A program made the position numbers and the translations under genes. The notes under the pieces were generated by a model, which saw only the letters and a list, made by a program, of their open reading frames with translations, ran no database searches and was not told where the DNA came from. Source: SAR324 cluster bacterium (GTDB lineage: Bacteria; SAR324; NAC60-12). Taken from it: a stretch of DNA of 64,000 bases. Shown here piece by piece: positions 1 to 9,075 of this stretch (its first letter is position 1; every line of letters starts with the position of its first letter). The stretch is taken from contig JANQJU010000042.1 of assembly GCA_028281495.1 (NCBI GenBank), positions 62,001 through 126,000 of the forward strand, read 5' to 3'.

Positions 1-261
1 ATTGTTGAGCAGCACGTCAATAGATCCAAATTTTTCCAGAGCAGCCTGAATCGCGGGTTGGAGATGATCGGGATTGGTGACATCCAACGTCACGGCCAAG
101 ACTCGTTGGGGATCTTGGGCAACGATATCTTCTAGTTTGTCCGTGTTGCGGGCAGTGGCAACCACGTTATAGCCTTGGGACAACGCATATTCAGCAAATG
201 CCCTTCCAAAGCCTGCTGACGTTCCCGTAATAAACCAAGTTTTTGGATTTTGTGTCGTCAT
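1..261 (-). CDS. Short-chain dehydrogenase/reductase (SDR), N-terminal 87 residues, runs off the window
   Basis: The minus-strand frame opens with ATG at 261 and stays open to base 1, so only the N-terminal third is visible. It shows a Rossmann-fold nucleotide-binding start with the glycine motif TGTSAGFGRA near residues 13-22, a predicted adenine-ribose region (ARNTDKL), the acidic LDVT stretch, and ends at VLLNN, the beginning of the SDR NNAG motif. These are classical SDR landmarks; the family reduces or oxidises carbonyl/alcohol groups with NAD(P)H. The catalytic Tyr-x-x-x-Lys lies outside the window, so substrate cannot be guessed. An AAGGAGAAAGAACG ribosome-binding stretch precedes the start. 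Confidence 0.85.
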   Translation of the reverse strand, partial: MTTQNPKTWFITGTSAGFGRAFAEYALSQGYNVVATARNTDKLEDIVAQDPQRVLAVTLDVTNPDHLQPAIQAALEKFGSIDVLLNN

Positions 262-385
262 CGTTCTTTCTCCTTGTATAGAGTTTATATTGTGATCAGG
301 CGACTTTTGTGTCTCTGAGGATTCAATATAAACCAAGGAATCTCATCTCTCTTGAACGCTCTTGCTAAATTTTTGAAGATTTTGG

Positions 386-802
386 CTAATTTCGTTCATA
401 AAACGTTTCGTTCAAACGGAGCCCTTCTCCTTCGTGAGCATGCTGTTGGGCTTCCAAATACAGACGATTGATTCGTAAGGTGGGACCGCTCACGTCGGGG
501 TCGTTGAGGATGCGTTGTGCCCACGGAAATGTGGGGTTGGTGTCAAAATCCCAGCCAAAGACAAACATCAAATTGAGGTATTTGCAAAGGTCTTGTTCGC
601 TCTCTAGGCCATATCGCTTACCCGTCCGTGCGCCATAGCGGCAGACTTGCCGCAATTCGATTTCTCCCAACGAGTCACACGGTTCCGGGAAAAATTCGCG
701 GAGATGGGCAAGTAGCTTGGTGATAAACTCTTCCAAGGCGATGTCTTCAAACAACTGAATCTGCTCATTGCGTAGACGAAATTGGGACATGACAGGTTCC
801 AT
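386..802 (-). CDS. Small hypothetical protein, partner of the upstream metallopeptidase
   Basis: A 138-residue soluble protein (134 if the second Met at 790 is used). It is acidic, with an aromatic core segment CKYLNLMFVFGWDFD around residues 73-87 followed by a PWAQRIL segment. There is no signal peptide or membrane segment. The start codon directly follows the TAA stop of the metallopeptidase gene, so the two are almost certainly co-transcribed and translationally coupled. I recall similar small proteins beside LysM- or PAAR-type secreted effector genes, which would fit an adaptor, chaperone or immunity role, but that is inference. No enzyme motif is visible. Confidence 0.7.
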   Translation of the reverse strand: MEPVMSQFRLRNEQIQLFEDIALEEFITKLLAHLREFFPEPCDSLGEIELRQVCRYGARTGKRYGLESEQDLCKYLNLMFVFGWDFDTNPTFPWAQRILNDPDVSGPTLRINRLYLEAQQHAHEGEGLRLNETFYERN

Positions 803-2758
803 TTAGCGATTGTTGAAGTTGAGACTTCCATTGGCAACGATAAAAGCATGCGTTGTGGTATTCACTTGGACCAAACCCAATACCCCCCCTCCAAGATGAC
901 CAAGGTGTTCATAGGGGTGGTTGGGCTGACCGGGTCCAGAGATACGCCGATTGTCGTACCAGTTGCCTTGCACATTTGGGATGGAAAACATCAATCCACC
1001 AACATCGATATTTTCTCCTAAAGGAAGGTGGTCGGCATCCGTGAGGGCATGGCCCAGTTCATGAGGAAGAATCACATAAAGCGTATCGAAATTGGCGTCC
1101 ATTGCGTCTGCGTTCATCGTGAGGCAATTGCGTACTTCCTGGATGACATCGAGATTGACTCCGGCTAGGGCGTGGAGTGAGCCGGTGGTCAGCCCTCCAA
1201 ATGTGTTGTCGTTAATCACAAAAATATTGATCCGCTGATGATTGGTTGGATAGGACTTGAACAATAGCCGTCGCATCGGAGTCCCGCCGCGTCGAGCATT
1301 CGTTGCCTGGTTGTTCTGATTGATGTTGGCAGTATCGAAGTGAACCACTGCCACTTTCTGAGCGGAATCTTGTTGGTTGTTCCCCGTCAAGTGGGTCAGG
1401 GTCACAAACGAGTTGGGACGAGCAAACAAGACGTCCACACTGCCTTGGGCTGCTCCTCCTTCGGCAGGGTTGGCAAGACGCTGGACCTGAAGGTTGAGAA
1501 TATTCAAAGCATTGACTCGTTGCTGAATGAGCTGAGCCGTTTGCACCGATGTATTGCCCGCAGGCACATTAAAAGGTCCCACTTGGTGAACTGTATTCGC
1601 CCCGCCAAACTGATTCACGTTGATCCTGAATCCAATTTGTCCGGGGGTGAGACTTCCCTGTTGGTGTCCACTCGAATTGGGTTGGTCGGGTTCACCCACA
1701 GTGAGCATGTCGTTGGGCGGGTCGACCGTATCCATTCGTTGAATCACAAATGTGAGTTCTTCTTGTGCCCAGATGCGCCGTGCATTCCGCAGGATGCGTC
1801 GTTCTGCATGCTGGCGTTGGACCACCCCATTGTCGTTGTTGGTGCCGTCTGCATTGGTGCGTAGAATCCGTACTTCCAAATCCACACTCCGTCCCCGGCG
1901 AAGTTCAATCTCCGCGCGTGCGAGGACACAACGCTGTCCTGCTGGTAAAGGGCAACCCGCATACTCGTAGGTGGCTCGGATATCATGATCGAGGATTTCT
2001 ACTTGAGGGGTGGCGATACCCACACCTGGATCGGCTGCCACGGTCATGTCGGTCACCAGCAGGGTTTGCTGAGGGCGTGCTTGTTGATCAGCTCGATCCA
2101 CAACAAGGCGGAGATAGCAAGAGCGATGACGAGTCGCGTCCGCTGCCATTTGGGTGCATGTCACTTGGAGGCTTCGTGCATTGCGCACGGCACCGGCGGG
2201 AAATCGTTGATGCGCATTTAAGGCTCCCATAGCGTAGACGGGCTGTAGGGCTTCTAAATAAACCGTGACATCCGCATTCGCCGTATTCGGATCCACCACC
2301 TCGATATTAAACGCATTGGGATCAGCAAAGGCATGGGCACTATAGACGCGGTGTGTGTGATCGGGGAAATCAACCCGTGCAGCAGGGTGTCCCGTTCCAT
2401 CGTTATCCAATGGGTAAACAGCCACTCCGGGGGGAAACCGGCTGATGCCAATATCGTTGATAGCATCCCCATTAGCGGGTGGGGTGGCTCGGGTGCGTAC
2501 AATGCGTAAGGTGGTCGGCTGTGGAATCACGGTGGGTAAACAACAGCAGAATACATGGCGCATCCCGGTGGCAAAGAATGCGGCAGCAGTGCCTTCATTC
2601 CAGGAGGGAATCGAAATGAGATCGTGGGCTTGAAGGATGACGTTAAGGAATCCATTATTAGCAGGTAAGGCTCGTAAGGGGCGGCAATCGCTGAATCCTT
2701 CACGATGGGCGATTGTGCAAAGACAATCGCCAGCATTTGCATCGACAGTGTAGGGCAT
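803..2758 (-). CDS. LysM-like domain zinc metallopeptidase, possible secreted effector
   Basis: 651 residues. The ATG at 2758 is chosen because GGAG lies about 8 bases upstream; a TTG five codons earlier is less likely. The first ~50 residues (YTVDANAGDCLCTIA to ISIP) look like a degenerate LysM or tail-protein-X type module. A long beta-rich, Asn/Gln-rich middle follows. The zincin motif HELGHALTDADH sits at about residues 566-577: HExxH with an Asp at the third-ligand spacing and a His just after. A GGLMFSIP segment ~22 residues later could be the Met-turn. A Cys cluster (CCC) is near residue 70. No Sec signal is apparent, so export by a contractile or other specialised system is possible. 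It pairs with the small gene at 386-802. Confidence 0.75.
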   Translation of the reverse strand: MPYTVDANAGDCLCTIAHREGFSDCRPLRALPANNGFLNVILQAHDLISIPSWNEGTAAAFFATGMRHVFCCCLPTVIPQPTTLRIVRTRATPPANGDAINDIGISRFPPGVAVYPLDNDGTGHPAARVDFPDHTHRVYSAHAFADPNAFNIEVVDPNTANADVTVYLEALQPVYAMGALNAHQRFPAGAVRNARSLQVTCTQMAADATRHRSCYLRLVVDRADQQARPQQTLLVTDMTVAADPGVGIATPQVEILDHDIRATYEYAGCPLPAGQRCVLARAEIELRRGRSVDLEVRILRTNADGTNNDNGVVQRQHAERRILRNARRIWAQEELTFVIQRMDTVDPPNDMLTVGEPDQPNSSGHQQGSLTPGQIGFRINVNQFGGANTVHQVGPFNVPAGNTSVQTAQLIQQRVNALNILNLQVQRLANPAEGGAAQGSVDVLFARPNSFVTLTHLTGNNQQDSAQKVAVVHFDTANINQNNQATNARRGGTPMRRLLFKSYPTNHQRINIFVINDNTFGGLTTGSLHALAGVNLDVIQEVRNCLTMNADAMDANFDTLYVILPHELGHALTDADHLPLGENIDVGGLMFSIPNVQGNWYDNRRISGPGQPNHPYEHLGHLGGGVLGLVQVNTTTHAFIVANGSLNFNNR

Positions 2759-2874
2759 ATTGACTCTCCTCAAGCTATGGATTTAAGTGCAAAGTACTCT
2801 GAAATGTTAGCACAACGACTCGTGTCGAACCAAGATTTCATCGAAACCACGATTTCATCAAAATGAAACACTCC

Positions 2875-3930
2875 TTATTTATCAGAATGCAGCCGCCAAT
2901 ACAGAGGAAATCCTGGATGAAATACGGTCACGGGACCTTCCTGGGTTTCTAGCTTTGGCTCAAAATCCCACGGTTCATTTGTTTTGACCAGAGTGAGATG
3001 ACCGGGATTGTGCTGTTTTCCATAAAACTTTGCACCATTGAGTGAAGTGAACCCTTCCAACTTATCCAGGGCATGGGCTGCTTCAAAAACATGAGCCAAC
3101 ACGGCTAAGCAAACCGGTACATTGAAAATACCGGCACATCCGCAAGCGTTTTCTTTGTTGGAGTCGGTATGTGGAGCGGAATCGGTGCCTAAGAAAAAAC
3201 GGGAATCACCGGAAACCACTGCGGCCACCAAAGCTTCCCGATGGGTTTCTCGTTTGGCCACGGGCAGGCAGTAATAATGGGGTTGAATGCCTCCAACCAG
3301 CATCGCATTGCGGTTGATGACCAAATGATGCGGAGTCACCGTCGCAGCCACGTTGGATGTTTTGGATTTCACAAAGGCGACTCCTTCGGCGGTGGTGAGG
3401 TGTTCCAAAACGATTTTTAGCCCAGGAAAACGCCGGGTCAAAGGTTCCAGGGTTCGTTCAATGAACACGGCTTCTCGATCAAAAATATCCACTTCTTTGT
3501 CCACAACTTCGCCATGTACGAGCAACGGCATGCCCAAGGCTTCCATCGTTTCGAGTACTGGATAAATGGTGTCGATTCGTTTCACTCCCGCATCGGAGTT
3601 GGTGGTGGCTCCAGCAGGATACAATTTTGCTGCCGTTACGATGCCTTGTTGAAACCCTACCCGCACATTGTCAGGGTCGGTTTGTTCAGTGAGGTAGAGC
3701 GTCATCAAGGGTTCAAATGGAGTGTCCTCCGAACAGGCATTAAGGATACGGGTTCGGTAATCGGAAGCTTGTTCATGAGTGACCACCGGCGGTTTGAGGT
3801 TGGGCATGATGATCGCCCGACCAAAATCGGCTTCTGTGTAAGGCAGGACCGCTTTGAGCATGGCTCCATCACGGACGTGCAAGTGCCAATCATCGGGGGT
3901 TCGAATCGTGATTTGATGTGGGGTCGTCAT
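2875..3930 (-). CDS. pyrC: Dihydroorotase (class II)
   Basis: 351 residues, the usual length for class II PyrC. It cyclises N-carbamoyl-L-aspartate to dihydroorotate in pyrimidine synthesis, in the cytosol. Zinc ligands are clear: HLHVRDG with His16 and His18, the carboxylated Lys102 in AKLYPAGATTNS, LVHGE, EHLTT, and DSAPHT near the C-terminal third. CTGGAG lies upstream of the ATG. The gene begins about 60 bases downstream of the SMC gene on the same strand and could be read through from that operon, though the functions are unrelated. Confidence 0.97.
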   Translation of the reverse strand: MTTPHQITIRTPDDWHLHVRDGAMLKAVLPYTEADFGRAIIMPNLKPPVVTHEQASDYRTRILNACSEDTPFEPLMTLYLTEQTDPDNVRVGFQQGIVTAAKLYPAGATTNSDAGVKRIDTIYPVLETMEALGMPLLVHGEVVDKEVDIFDREAVFIERTLEPLTRRFPGLKIVLEHLTTAEGVAFVKSKTSNVAATVTPHHLVINRNAMLVGGIQPHYYCLPVAKRETHREALVAAVVSGDSRFFLGTDSAPHTDSNKENACGCAGIFNVPVCLAVLAHVFEAAHALDKLEGFTSLNGAKFYGKQHNPGHLTLVKTNEPWDFEPKLETQEGPVTVFHPGFPLYWRLHSDK

Positions 3931-3989
3931 GCATAAACTCCAGAAAGGTTATGAGGTCATATGGTTCGTAGGGATTGCAGCGAATTGTA

Positions 3990-6900
3990 TCAGTTGTAGA
4001 GCGTGAATTCAGCGGCTTCCAAATGCACGCGTTTGTTCACCGGATCGAAACGTCGGTGAATCGGAACCAAATGGCCAAACACGGCTTGTGAGTTGAAGTC
4101 TTGAATACCAGTAGCATAGATCAATTGGAATCCCAGTTCCTGAGCTAATTTCATTTGAGCTTCCACGAATTGCGGTTTGTTGGCTTGACCGAAAGGGTTG
4201 TCGATTACCAAAAATCCACCTAAAGCGTCGCGTCGGTTGGACATATGCTGCGCCCGCAGTTGGGCCAATACGAGGTAAAGCAACAACGCTGCGGTCAAGC
4301 GTTCGCCTCCACTTCCCGTCACTTGATGAATCGGCGTGTAAGATTCGATTTGGGAGAGTTTCAAGATACGCAACCCCAAATCGGATCCGCCGGCTTGGGC
4401 CTCGGCAATGGCAATCACTGCTTGGGCGGTCAGCTCATCACGAGTGCTGGTTCCCACCCCCGGTAAGGGTTTGTCGATCAAGGATTTGACGTATTGATCC
4501 AATTGAGCACGACGTTGTGGGATTGTGATTTTGAAGAGGCTGCTTTTCATCTTCAACACGTTCTTGCCTCCAATATGGAATACGGTTTCGGGAATGCGAG
4601 ATTGTTCTACCGCTTGCTTCAACTTGGAAAGGGCAGTGGTCGTGTGACTTTGCAGCCGTTCCACACACAAGTCGACATCCCGTTGTGTGTTTTTGATTTG
4701 TTCGTTGAGCACCTGAATCCGTTCTTGAATCCGGGTGAGATGAGTGGTGCCTTGTTGGCAGGCTTCCTCAAAATCATGGGCTGCAATCTGAATAGCAATC
4801 CGGGATTCCACTTGTTTGAAGGAATCATCTTGAGTGATTTTGAGGACATTGCGGTGCGATTTCACGGCTTGCTTTTCCCAAGCTTCATAGTCTGTTTTCA
4901 ACTGGGTGACTTTTTGAAGGTGGTCACTCACTAAGACGATGCGTTCTTGCATCGAGTGGGGAAGCAAGGGCAATTCGACGTCATCCGGTGGGGTGTCAGT
5001 GCGATAAGCCCGAAGTTCGGCTTGCAGGACCTTATTGTCATTTTTCAGACTATCCCACTCATCGATCCGTTCTTTGGTGTGTTGCATGCGGCGGATCGTT
5101 TCTTTTTGAGCTGTGTGGAGTTCTTCTAAACGATCCTCGATGACTCCCAATGCACTGGTGATCTGAGCCAGATCCCAATCGACTTGTTTGGATTCCACCC
5201 AGGGGTATTTCCGATTGTTTTCGAAATCACCGCGTTCCTTTTGCATCTGGGCGATAGTGGTTTCCCAACGAGTCTTGCCAACACGAGCTTCTTCCGTTTG
5301 CCGCCGCGCTTTTTGAGCGATGTCTTCGAGATTGTCCCCTTCGTCATGAAGCAATTGTTCTACGGCTTTGGGTTGAAGGTGGCCTAAGGCATGGCGGTAA
5401 TCATTGAGGGCCGCTTCATAGAGATCTTTTTCGGAATCGAGGCTCCATTGCAATCCGTGCAAATCGGTTTGATTCAAAGCGAGTTCATAGTTGCGAATGC
5501 TATTTTCATAGAGCCGTTGCAGTGTCTCTTCAGTCGAAGTGAGGTCCATTGAGCTTTGAGGTGGAGGATCTTCCAAGGGGCCGATTTGGGCGATTCGGTC
5601 TTCATAGCGTTGAATGAGAGCGTGGGTGTGTTGGATATCAGCATTGAGGTCATCCAGCTGACGTTGGGTGTCGGTTTGTTCTTGTTGGATATCGTGAAGG
5701 ACCTCATCCAGCAATTGGACTTCTTTTTGGAGTTTACGCTGATTCTGACGCAATCCTGCCAGGGGTTGGTCATAGTTTTGATAGAACTCTTCCATCAGGC
5801 GCAATTGTTGTTGGGCCGCATTCAATTGTTGTTGCGATTCTTCGATACGATTCTCAATGGTGTTCAGTTCTTCCCAAAGCGCTTCTTTTTTGGAACTGAG
5901 CGTGGCCTGATGCGTTTCTTCTTTTTCTAAGGCCAATTGATCTTCATCGCAGGCTTGCACTAATTGATTCAGCCGATCATTGCCGTAAGTTTGGGCAAAC
6001 CCTTGAAGACGCTGTTGGAGACCGCGCAGATCAGCCATTTCTTGTTCCATTTCTGTCATGGCATCCGTGAAATCTTGGACTTGCTTCTGCCAACCTTCTT
6101 GTTGTTTTTGAGCGGCTTGCTCGCTGTACACGGCTTGTGTGGCTGGAGGAAGCACCACGCAGGGGGCCGAAGTATGGGTTGCGGCCTCTTCCACTTTTTC
6201 TCCATCCAGGAGAGACACCATCACGGGGCGTCGTAATTCTTGAACACGACCATTCAGTTTGCGCACTTGTTCCAATTCGCTGACCGTGTTGACCACAATC
6301 CCCAAGTACCTTCCCGGATCACTTTCGATGAGTGGGCCAATACGACTCACATCATTGTGAAATCGCGCTGCCAGATGCACTGGATACAATTGCGCTCCCT
6401 TCACTCCATTTTCGTGGAGTTGGGCTAAGGCGTTTTGGGTGTTGTCATCAATGAGCAAAGAGGCTGTTTGTTCCAACAATTGCAGTTGATATTGCACGCG
6501 TTCTCGACCAGTGAGTGCTTCACGAATTGCGTTTTCTTTGCGAGTCAGCAAGGCAGAAAATTCTTGGGTGAGCCGATCAGAAGCTGGATCGAAAGCCGTA
6601 CTTTCCATGATTTGCTGCAATACAGGATGGGTGTGAAAAGCTTCTTGTTGTTCCAAACCCCGGTCGCGTTGGGCTTCGTTGAGTTCTAGGCGGGTTTTGA
6701 GGCGGGTCTGTTTTTCTTTACAAACCTGGACTTCAGCACTGATTCCATGGATCTGATCATCCAAAAATTGATGTTTCTCCCACCAGTCTTTGGTCAAGCC
6801 TTCTTGTTGCAGCAAGGCGGATTTCAAGGCTTCGATCTGTTCGTCAATGGGCATTTCGGGATGCATCACTCCTTCTTGCACCAACCGTTGATGCACGCGG

Positions 6901-8330
6901 TCGCGTTCTTCCATACGGAACTGGATCACTTTGAGATCGCTTTCAGTTTTTTGTTTTTGGATCTGGGTTTGGTCGCGTTTTTGGGAGAGACGCTTCAGGT
7001 TCCCGAAGATGCTGCCTCGCTTGTTTTCCAAAACTTTTTGCTGCTCCTGATGAGCTTCTCGACGCTGTGTCAATTTGGTTCGGAAGGTCCAAGCGGCTAC
7101 GTGTTTGGCATTGCGGAGTGGTTCCAAATCGCTAGAAGCGGCTCGGATGCTGGCTTCCAGTTGAGCCATGGCTTGCTCGTGGGTTTGCTTCTTTCGGAGA
7201 TGCAACGCGGCTTCGGCTTGTTGTTCGCGAATTTGCCCTTCAATCAACGCTTCCTCATGAAAGGCTTTTTCGGCTTGGGCATTGGAAAGTTCTAGTTCCC
7301 AACGTAGGGCTTCCAAGGCTTCCCAATCCGAATCTTTGGCTGAAATTTCTGTTTGCACGGTGTGCAAATGAGTTTCTTGCTCGATCACGTTTTGATGTTC
7401 TTGACGTACGCGTTCTTCGATATCGAGAATGTCCTGACTTAAGGCCGCATGCAGGCGCGTGGCATATTCGCGGTGGTTGTTGAATTCCCGTTGCGATTCC
7501 AGATAGTGTTTGGATTGCTCGGCAAAGGGTTCCATCTTTTCTTGCAAACCCAACAACAGGTTCCGTTGGGCTTCGTATTCGGGGCGTTTTTTGAGTTTTC
7601 CTAATGCGGTGGATAACGTTTCGCGCACATCGCGAGTGTCATCTGGATTCATCACCATATAGAAGAACTCCTTCAAAAAGTCTTTTTCAGAGCGGAAATT
7701 CACAAAGGCATCGATTCCCCCTTCCGCACTACAAAAATCGACCTGTTTGGAGGCCAACCAGGTATCGACCTTCTGGCCCTTCAAATATTTCACCCACTTG
7801 CTTTGCTGTTCAAAATATTGAAATTCATACGGGTCTCGGTTGTGTTGCACCATCCAACTCAGCACATCCGACCATGCAGACAGAGTTTTGTGACCCATAC
7901 ACGGTACCTTTTCAAATCGAAGGTCACGAGAAGGCTTGAATGAAAAGAAAATCCGCTCGGCAGGTTGACCCGCAGCTTGCACCCGAACGTATTGACCGAT
8001 GACCAGCAAGTCCCGAGCGTCCGATTCCTTGCTATCGCGTTTTTCCAATTCCACCAGAATGAGGCCGGGTTCGGGTCCAAAATAATCGTCAAATTTGTGG
8101 GTGGGTTTTTGAAGATGCTGAATGAACAACCGCTTTTCTGGCACAAAGCAGGAAAACAAAAAGCTCAGCAAGGTGGTCTTGCCCCCCCCGTTTTCCAAAT
8201 GGACGATGGTGTGGGTGGCTTCTGGCAAATTGTTCAATTCCAACGGATCAAAAAACGGAATCCATACTTTGTCGAACCAAACTTCGGGTCTTCCGACGTG
8301 ATCCAAAAACACCTGACGTATTTTATACAT
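3990..8330 (-). CDS. SMC-type ATPase of a MukB/MksB/JetC-like complex
   Basis: 1446 residues, started at the ATG at 8330 because GAGGAAGGG precedes it. The N-terminal head has a P-loop-like ENGGGKTT at residues 46-53; the usual first Gly of GxxxxGKT is Leu45. Two long coiled-coil arms with a central hinge-like region fill roughly residues 250-1290 (many Glu/Gln/Leu heptads). The C-terminal head has the ABC signature GSGGERL near 1340 and a Walker B strand FLVIDNPFG with Asp1377-Asn1378, where most SMC proteins have Asp-Glu. The gene follows KITE-like and kleisin-like genes in the order seen in MukFEB and JetABC, so I infer a condensin-like DNA loop extruder. No JetD-type nuclease gene is present. 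Possible roles are plasmid or phage defence, or chromosome organisation. Confidence 0.85.
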   Translation of the reverse strand: MYKIRQVFLDHVGRPEVWFDKVWIPFFDPLELNNLPEATHTIVHLENGGGKTTLLSFLFSCFVPEKRLFIQHLQKPTHKFDDYFGPEPGLILVELEKRDSKESDARDLLVIGQYVRVQAAGQPAERIFFSFKPSRDLRFEKVPCMGHKTLSAWSDVLSWMVQHNRDPYEFQYFEQQSKWVKYLKGQKVDTWLASKQVDFCSAEGGIDAFVNFRSEKDFLKEFFYMVMNPDDTRDVRETLSTALGKLKKRPEYEAQRNLLLGLQEKMEPFAEQSKHYLESQREFNNHREYATRLHAALSQDILDIEERVRQEHQNVIEQETHLHTVQTEISAKDSDWEALEALRWELELSNAQAEKAFHEEALIEGQIREQQAEAALHLRKKQTHEQAMAQLEASIRAASSDLEPLRNAKHVAAWTFRTKLTQRREAHQEQQKVLENKRGSIFGNLKRLSQKRDQTQIQKQKTESDLKVIQFRMEERDRVHQRLVQEGVMHPEMPIDEQIEALKSALLQQEGLTKDWWEKHQFLDDQIHGISAEVQVCKEKQTRLKTRLELNEAQRDRGLEQQEAFHTHPVLQQIMESTAFDPASDRLTQEFSALLTRKENAIREALTGRERVQYQLQLLEQTASLLIDDNTQNALAQLHENGVKGAQLYPVHLAARFHNDVSRIGPLIESDPGRYLGIVVNTVSELEQVRKLNGRVQELRRPVMVSLLDGEKVEEAATHTSAPCVVLPPATQAVYSEQAAQKQQEGWQKQVQDFTDAMTEMEQEMADLRGLQQRLQGFAQTYGNDRLNQLVQACDEDQLALEKEETHQATLSSKKEALWEELNTIENRIEESQQQLNAAQQQLRLMEEFYQNYDQPLAGLRQNQRKLQKEVQLLDEVLHDIQQEQTDTQRQLDDLNADIQHTHALIQRYEDRIAQIGPLEDPPPQSSMDLTSTEETLQRLYENSIRNYELALNQTDLHGLQWSLDSEKDLYEAALNDYRHALGHLQPKAVEQLLHDEGDNLEDIAQKARRQTEEARVGKTRWETTIAQMQKERGDFENNRKYPWVESKQVDWDLAQITSALGVIEDRLEELHTAQKETIRRMQHTKERIDEWDSLKNDNKVLQAELRAYRTDTPPDDVELPLLPHSMQERIVLVSDHLQKVTQLKTDYEAWEKQAVKSHRNVLKITQDDSFKQVESRIAIQIAAHDFEEACQQGTTHLTRIQERIQVLNEQIKNTQRDVDLCVERLQSHTTTALSKLKQAVEQSRIPETVFHIGGKNVLKMKSSLFKITIPQRRAQLDQYVKSLIDKPLPGVGTSTRDELTAQAVIAIAEAQAGGSDLGLRILKLSQIESYTPIHQVTGSGGERLTAALLLYLVLAQLRAQHMSNRRDALGGFLVIDNPFGQANKPQFVEAQMKLAQELGFQLIYATGIQDFNSQAVFGHLVPIHRRFDPVNKRVHLEAAEFTLYN

Positions 8331-8364
8331 AGGTTTCCCTTCCTCAATGGATGTCCTCGTGGGA

Positions 8365-9075
8365 CTACGGTTCTTGTTGAAGCACTTTTTGGCAAAGCTC
8401 AAACAGTTTGGGCACTGCCCGAAAGCGCAGCATTTTTTGATAACGGGGTCGGGGAAAATACACCCCGTCTTCTTCTTCGATTAACAGACCATTTTCTACC
8501 AAATGACGGGCCACAATTTTGATCGCCCCATGCCGGGTGGCAAAGCTGAGTCGTTTATCCCCTTCCCGTGCCGAAGGGAGATTGATGATCTGTTGTCCAA
8601 TGATACGGAGGTGGCCGGGCACTTCGACCTGTTCGGTCTGCACAAGCAGCTCTTCACATAAGTTCACCAGCACTTCTTCGACATCTTGTACCCGGGAGCT
8701 TTGTCCAACCACATCCTCATCTTCTAGATGTTGCGCGGATGGGAAAAAAGTAGCGGCAATGGCCACTTGCACCAGTGCCAGGATGCCTTTATCCACTTCA
8801 CCACCATCGCGTTCTAAGGATTTGCGGTAGTCGCCTAAGGTCATGGCAAACCGGCTATGCTGATCTTCAGGAACCACCACGATGCCACGATCAGTCACAT
8901 CCACCACAACCAAGGTGAAGCCTTGGGCAATAGCAATGACCTGCTGCATGAATTCGGGGTCGGACAAACAGAGATTGAGAAGTTCTTTGTATTCCGGATC
9001 GCTATCCGGGGTGCCTTTGGCAAACAAGCCTTTGTAAACCAAGCGAGCTGCTTGAAAGGTGGGATTGGGATTCAT
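8365..9075 (-). CDS. MukE/MksE/JetB-like KITE subunit (inferred)
   Basis: 236-residue cytosolic protein whose ATG overlaps the stop of the kleisin-like gene, with AAGGAAGGA upstream. Its C-terminal half has a winged-helix character (SFATRHGAIKIVARHLV then NGLLIEEEDGVYFP, ending in RFRAVPKLFEL). This resembles KITE proteins, which bind kleisins in Muk/Mks/Jet complexes. The assignment rests mainly on size and position between a kleisin-like gene and an SMC gene, as I do not recognise the family by sequence. It would cap the kleisin and regulate the SMC motor. The downstream SMC gene starts 34 bases after its stop. Confidence 0.65.
   Translation of the reverse strand: MNPNPTFQAARLVYKGLFAKGTPDSDPEYKELLNLCLSDPEFMQQVIAIAQGFTLVVVDVTDRGIVVVPEDQHSRFAMTLGDYRKSLERDGGEVDKGILALVQVAIAATFFPSAQHLEDEDVVGQSSRVQDVEEVLVNLCEELLVQTEQVEVPGHLRIIGQQIINLPSAREGDKRLSFATRHGAIKIVARHLVENGLLIEEEDGVYFPRPRYQKMLRFRAVPKLFELCQKVLQQEP

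Noticed and set aside
1340..1864. Plus-strand ORF of 174 codons opposite the metallopeptidase
   Set aside because: No ribosome-binding site and no protein-like pattern; the minus-strand frame carries the HELGH motif and full-length gene.
5474..5773. Long opposite- or other-frame ORFs inside the SMC gene
   Set aside because: They overlap a clear 1446-residue coding sequence with strong motifs and have no start signals; the regular coiled-coil codons keep other frames open.
3990..8330. SbcC/Rad50-type nuclease subunit
   Set aside because: No SbcD/Mre11 gene is adjacent, no CxxC zinc hook is evident in the coiled coil, and the gene order is kleisin, KITE, SMC.
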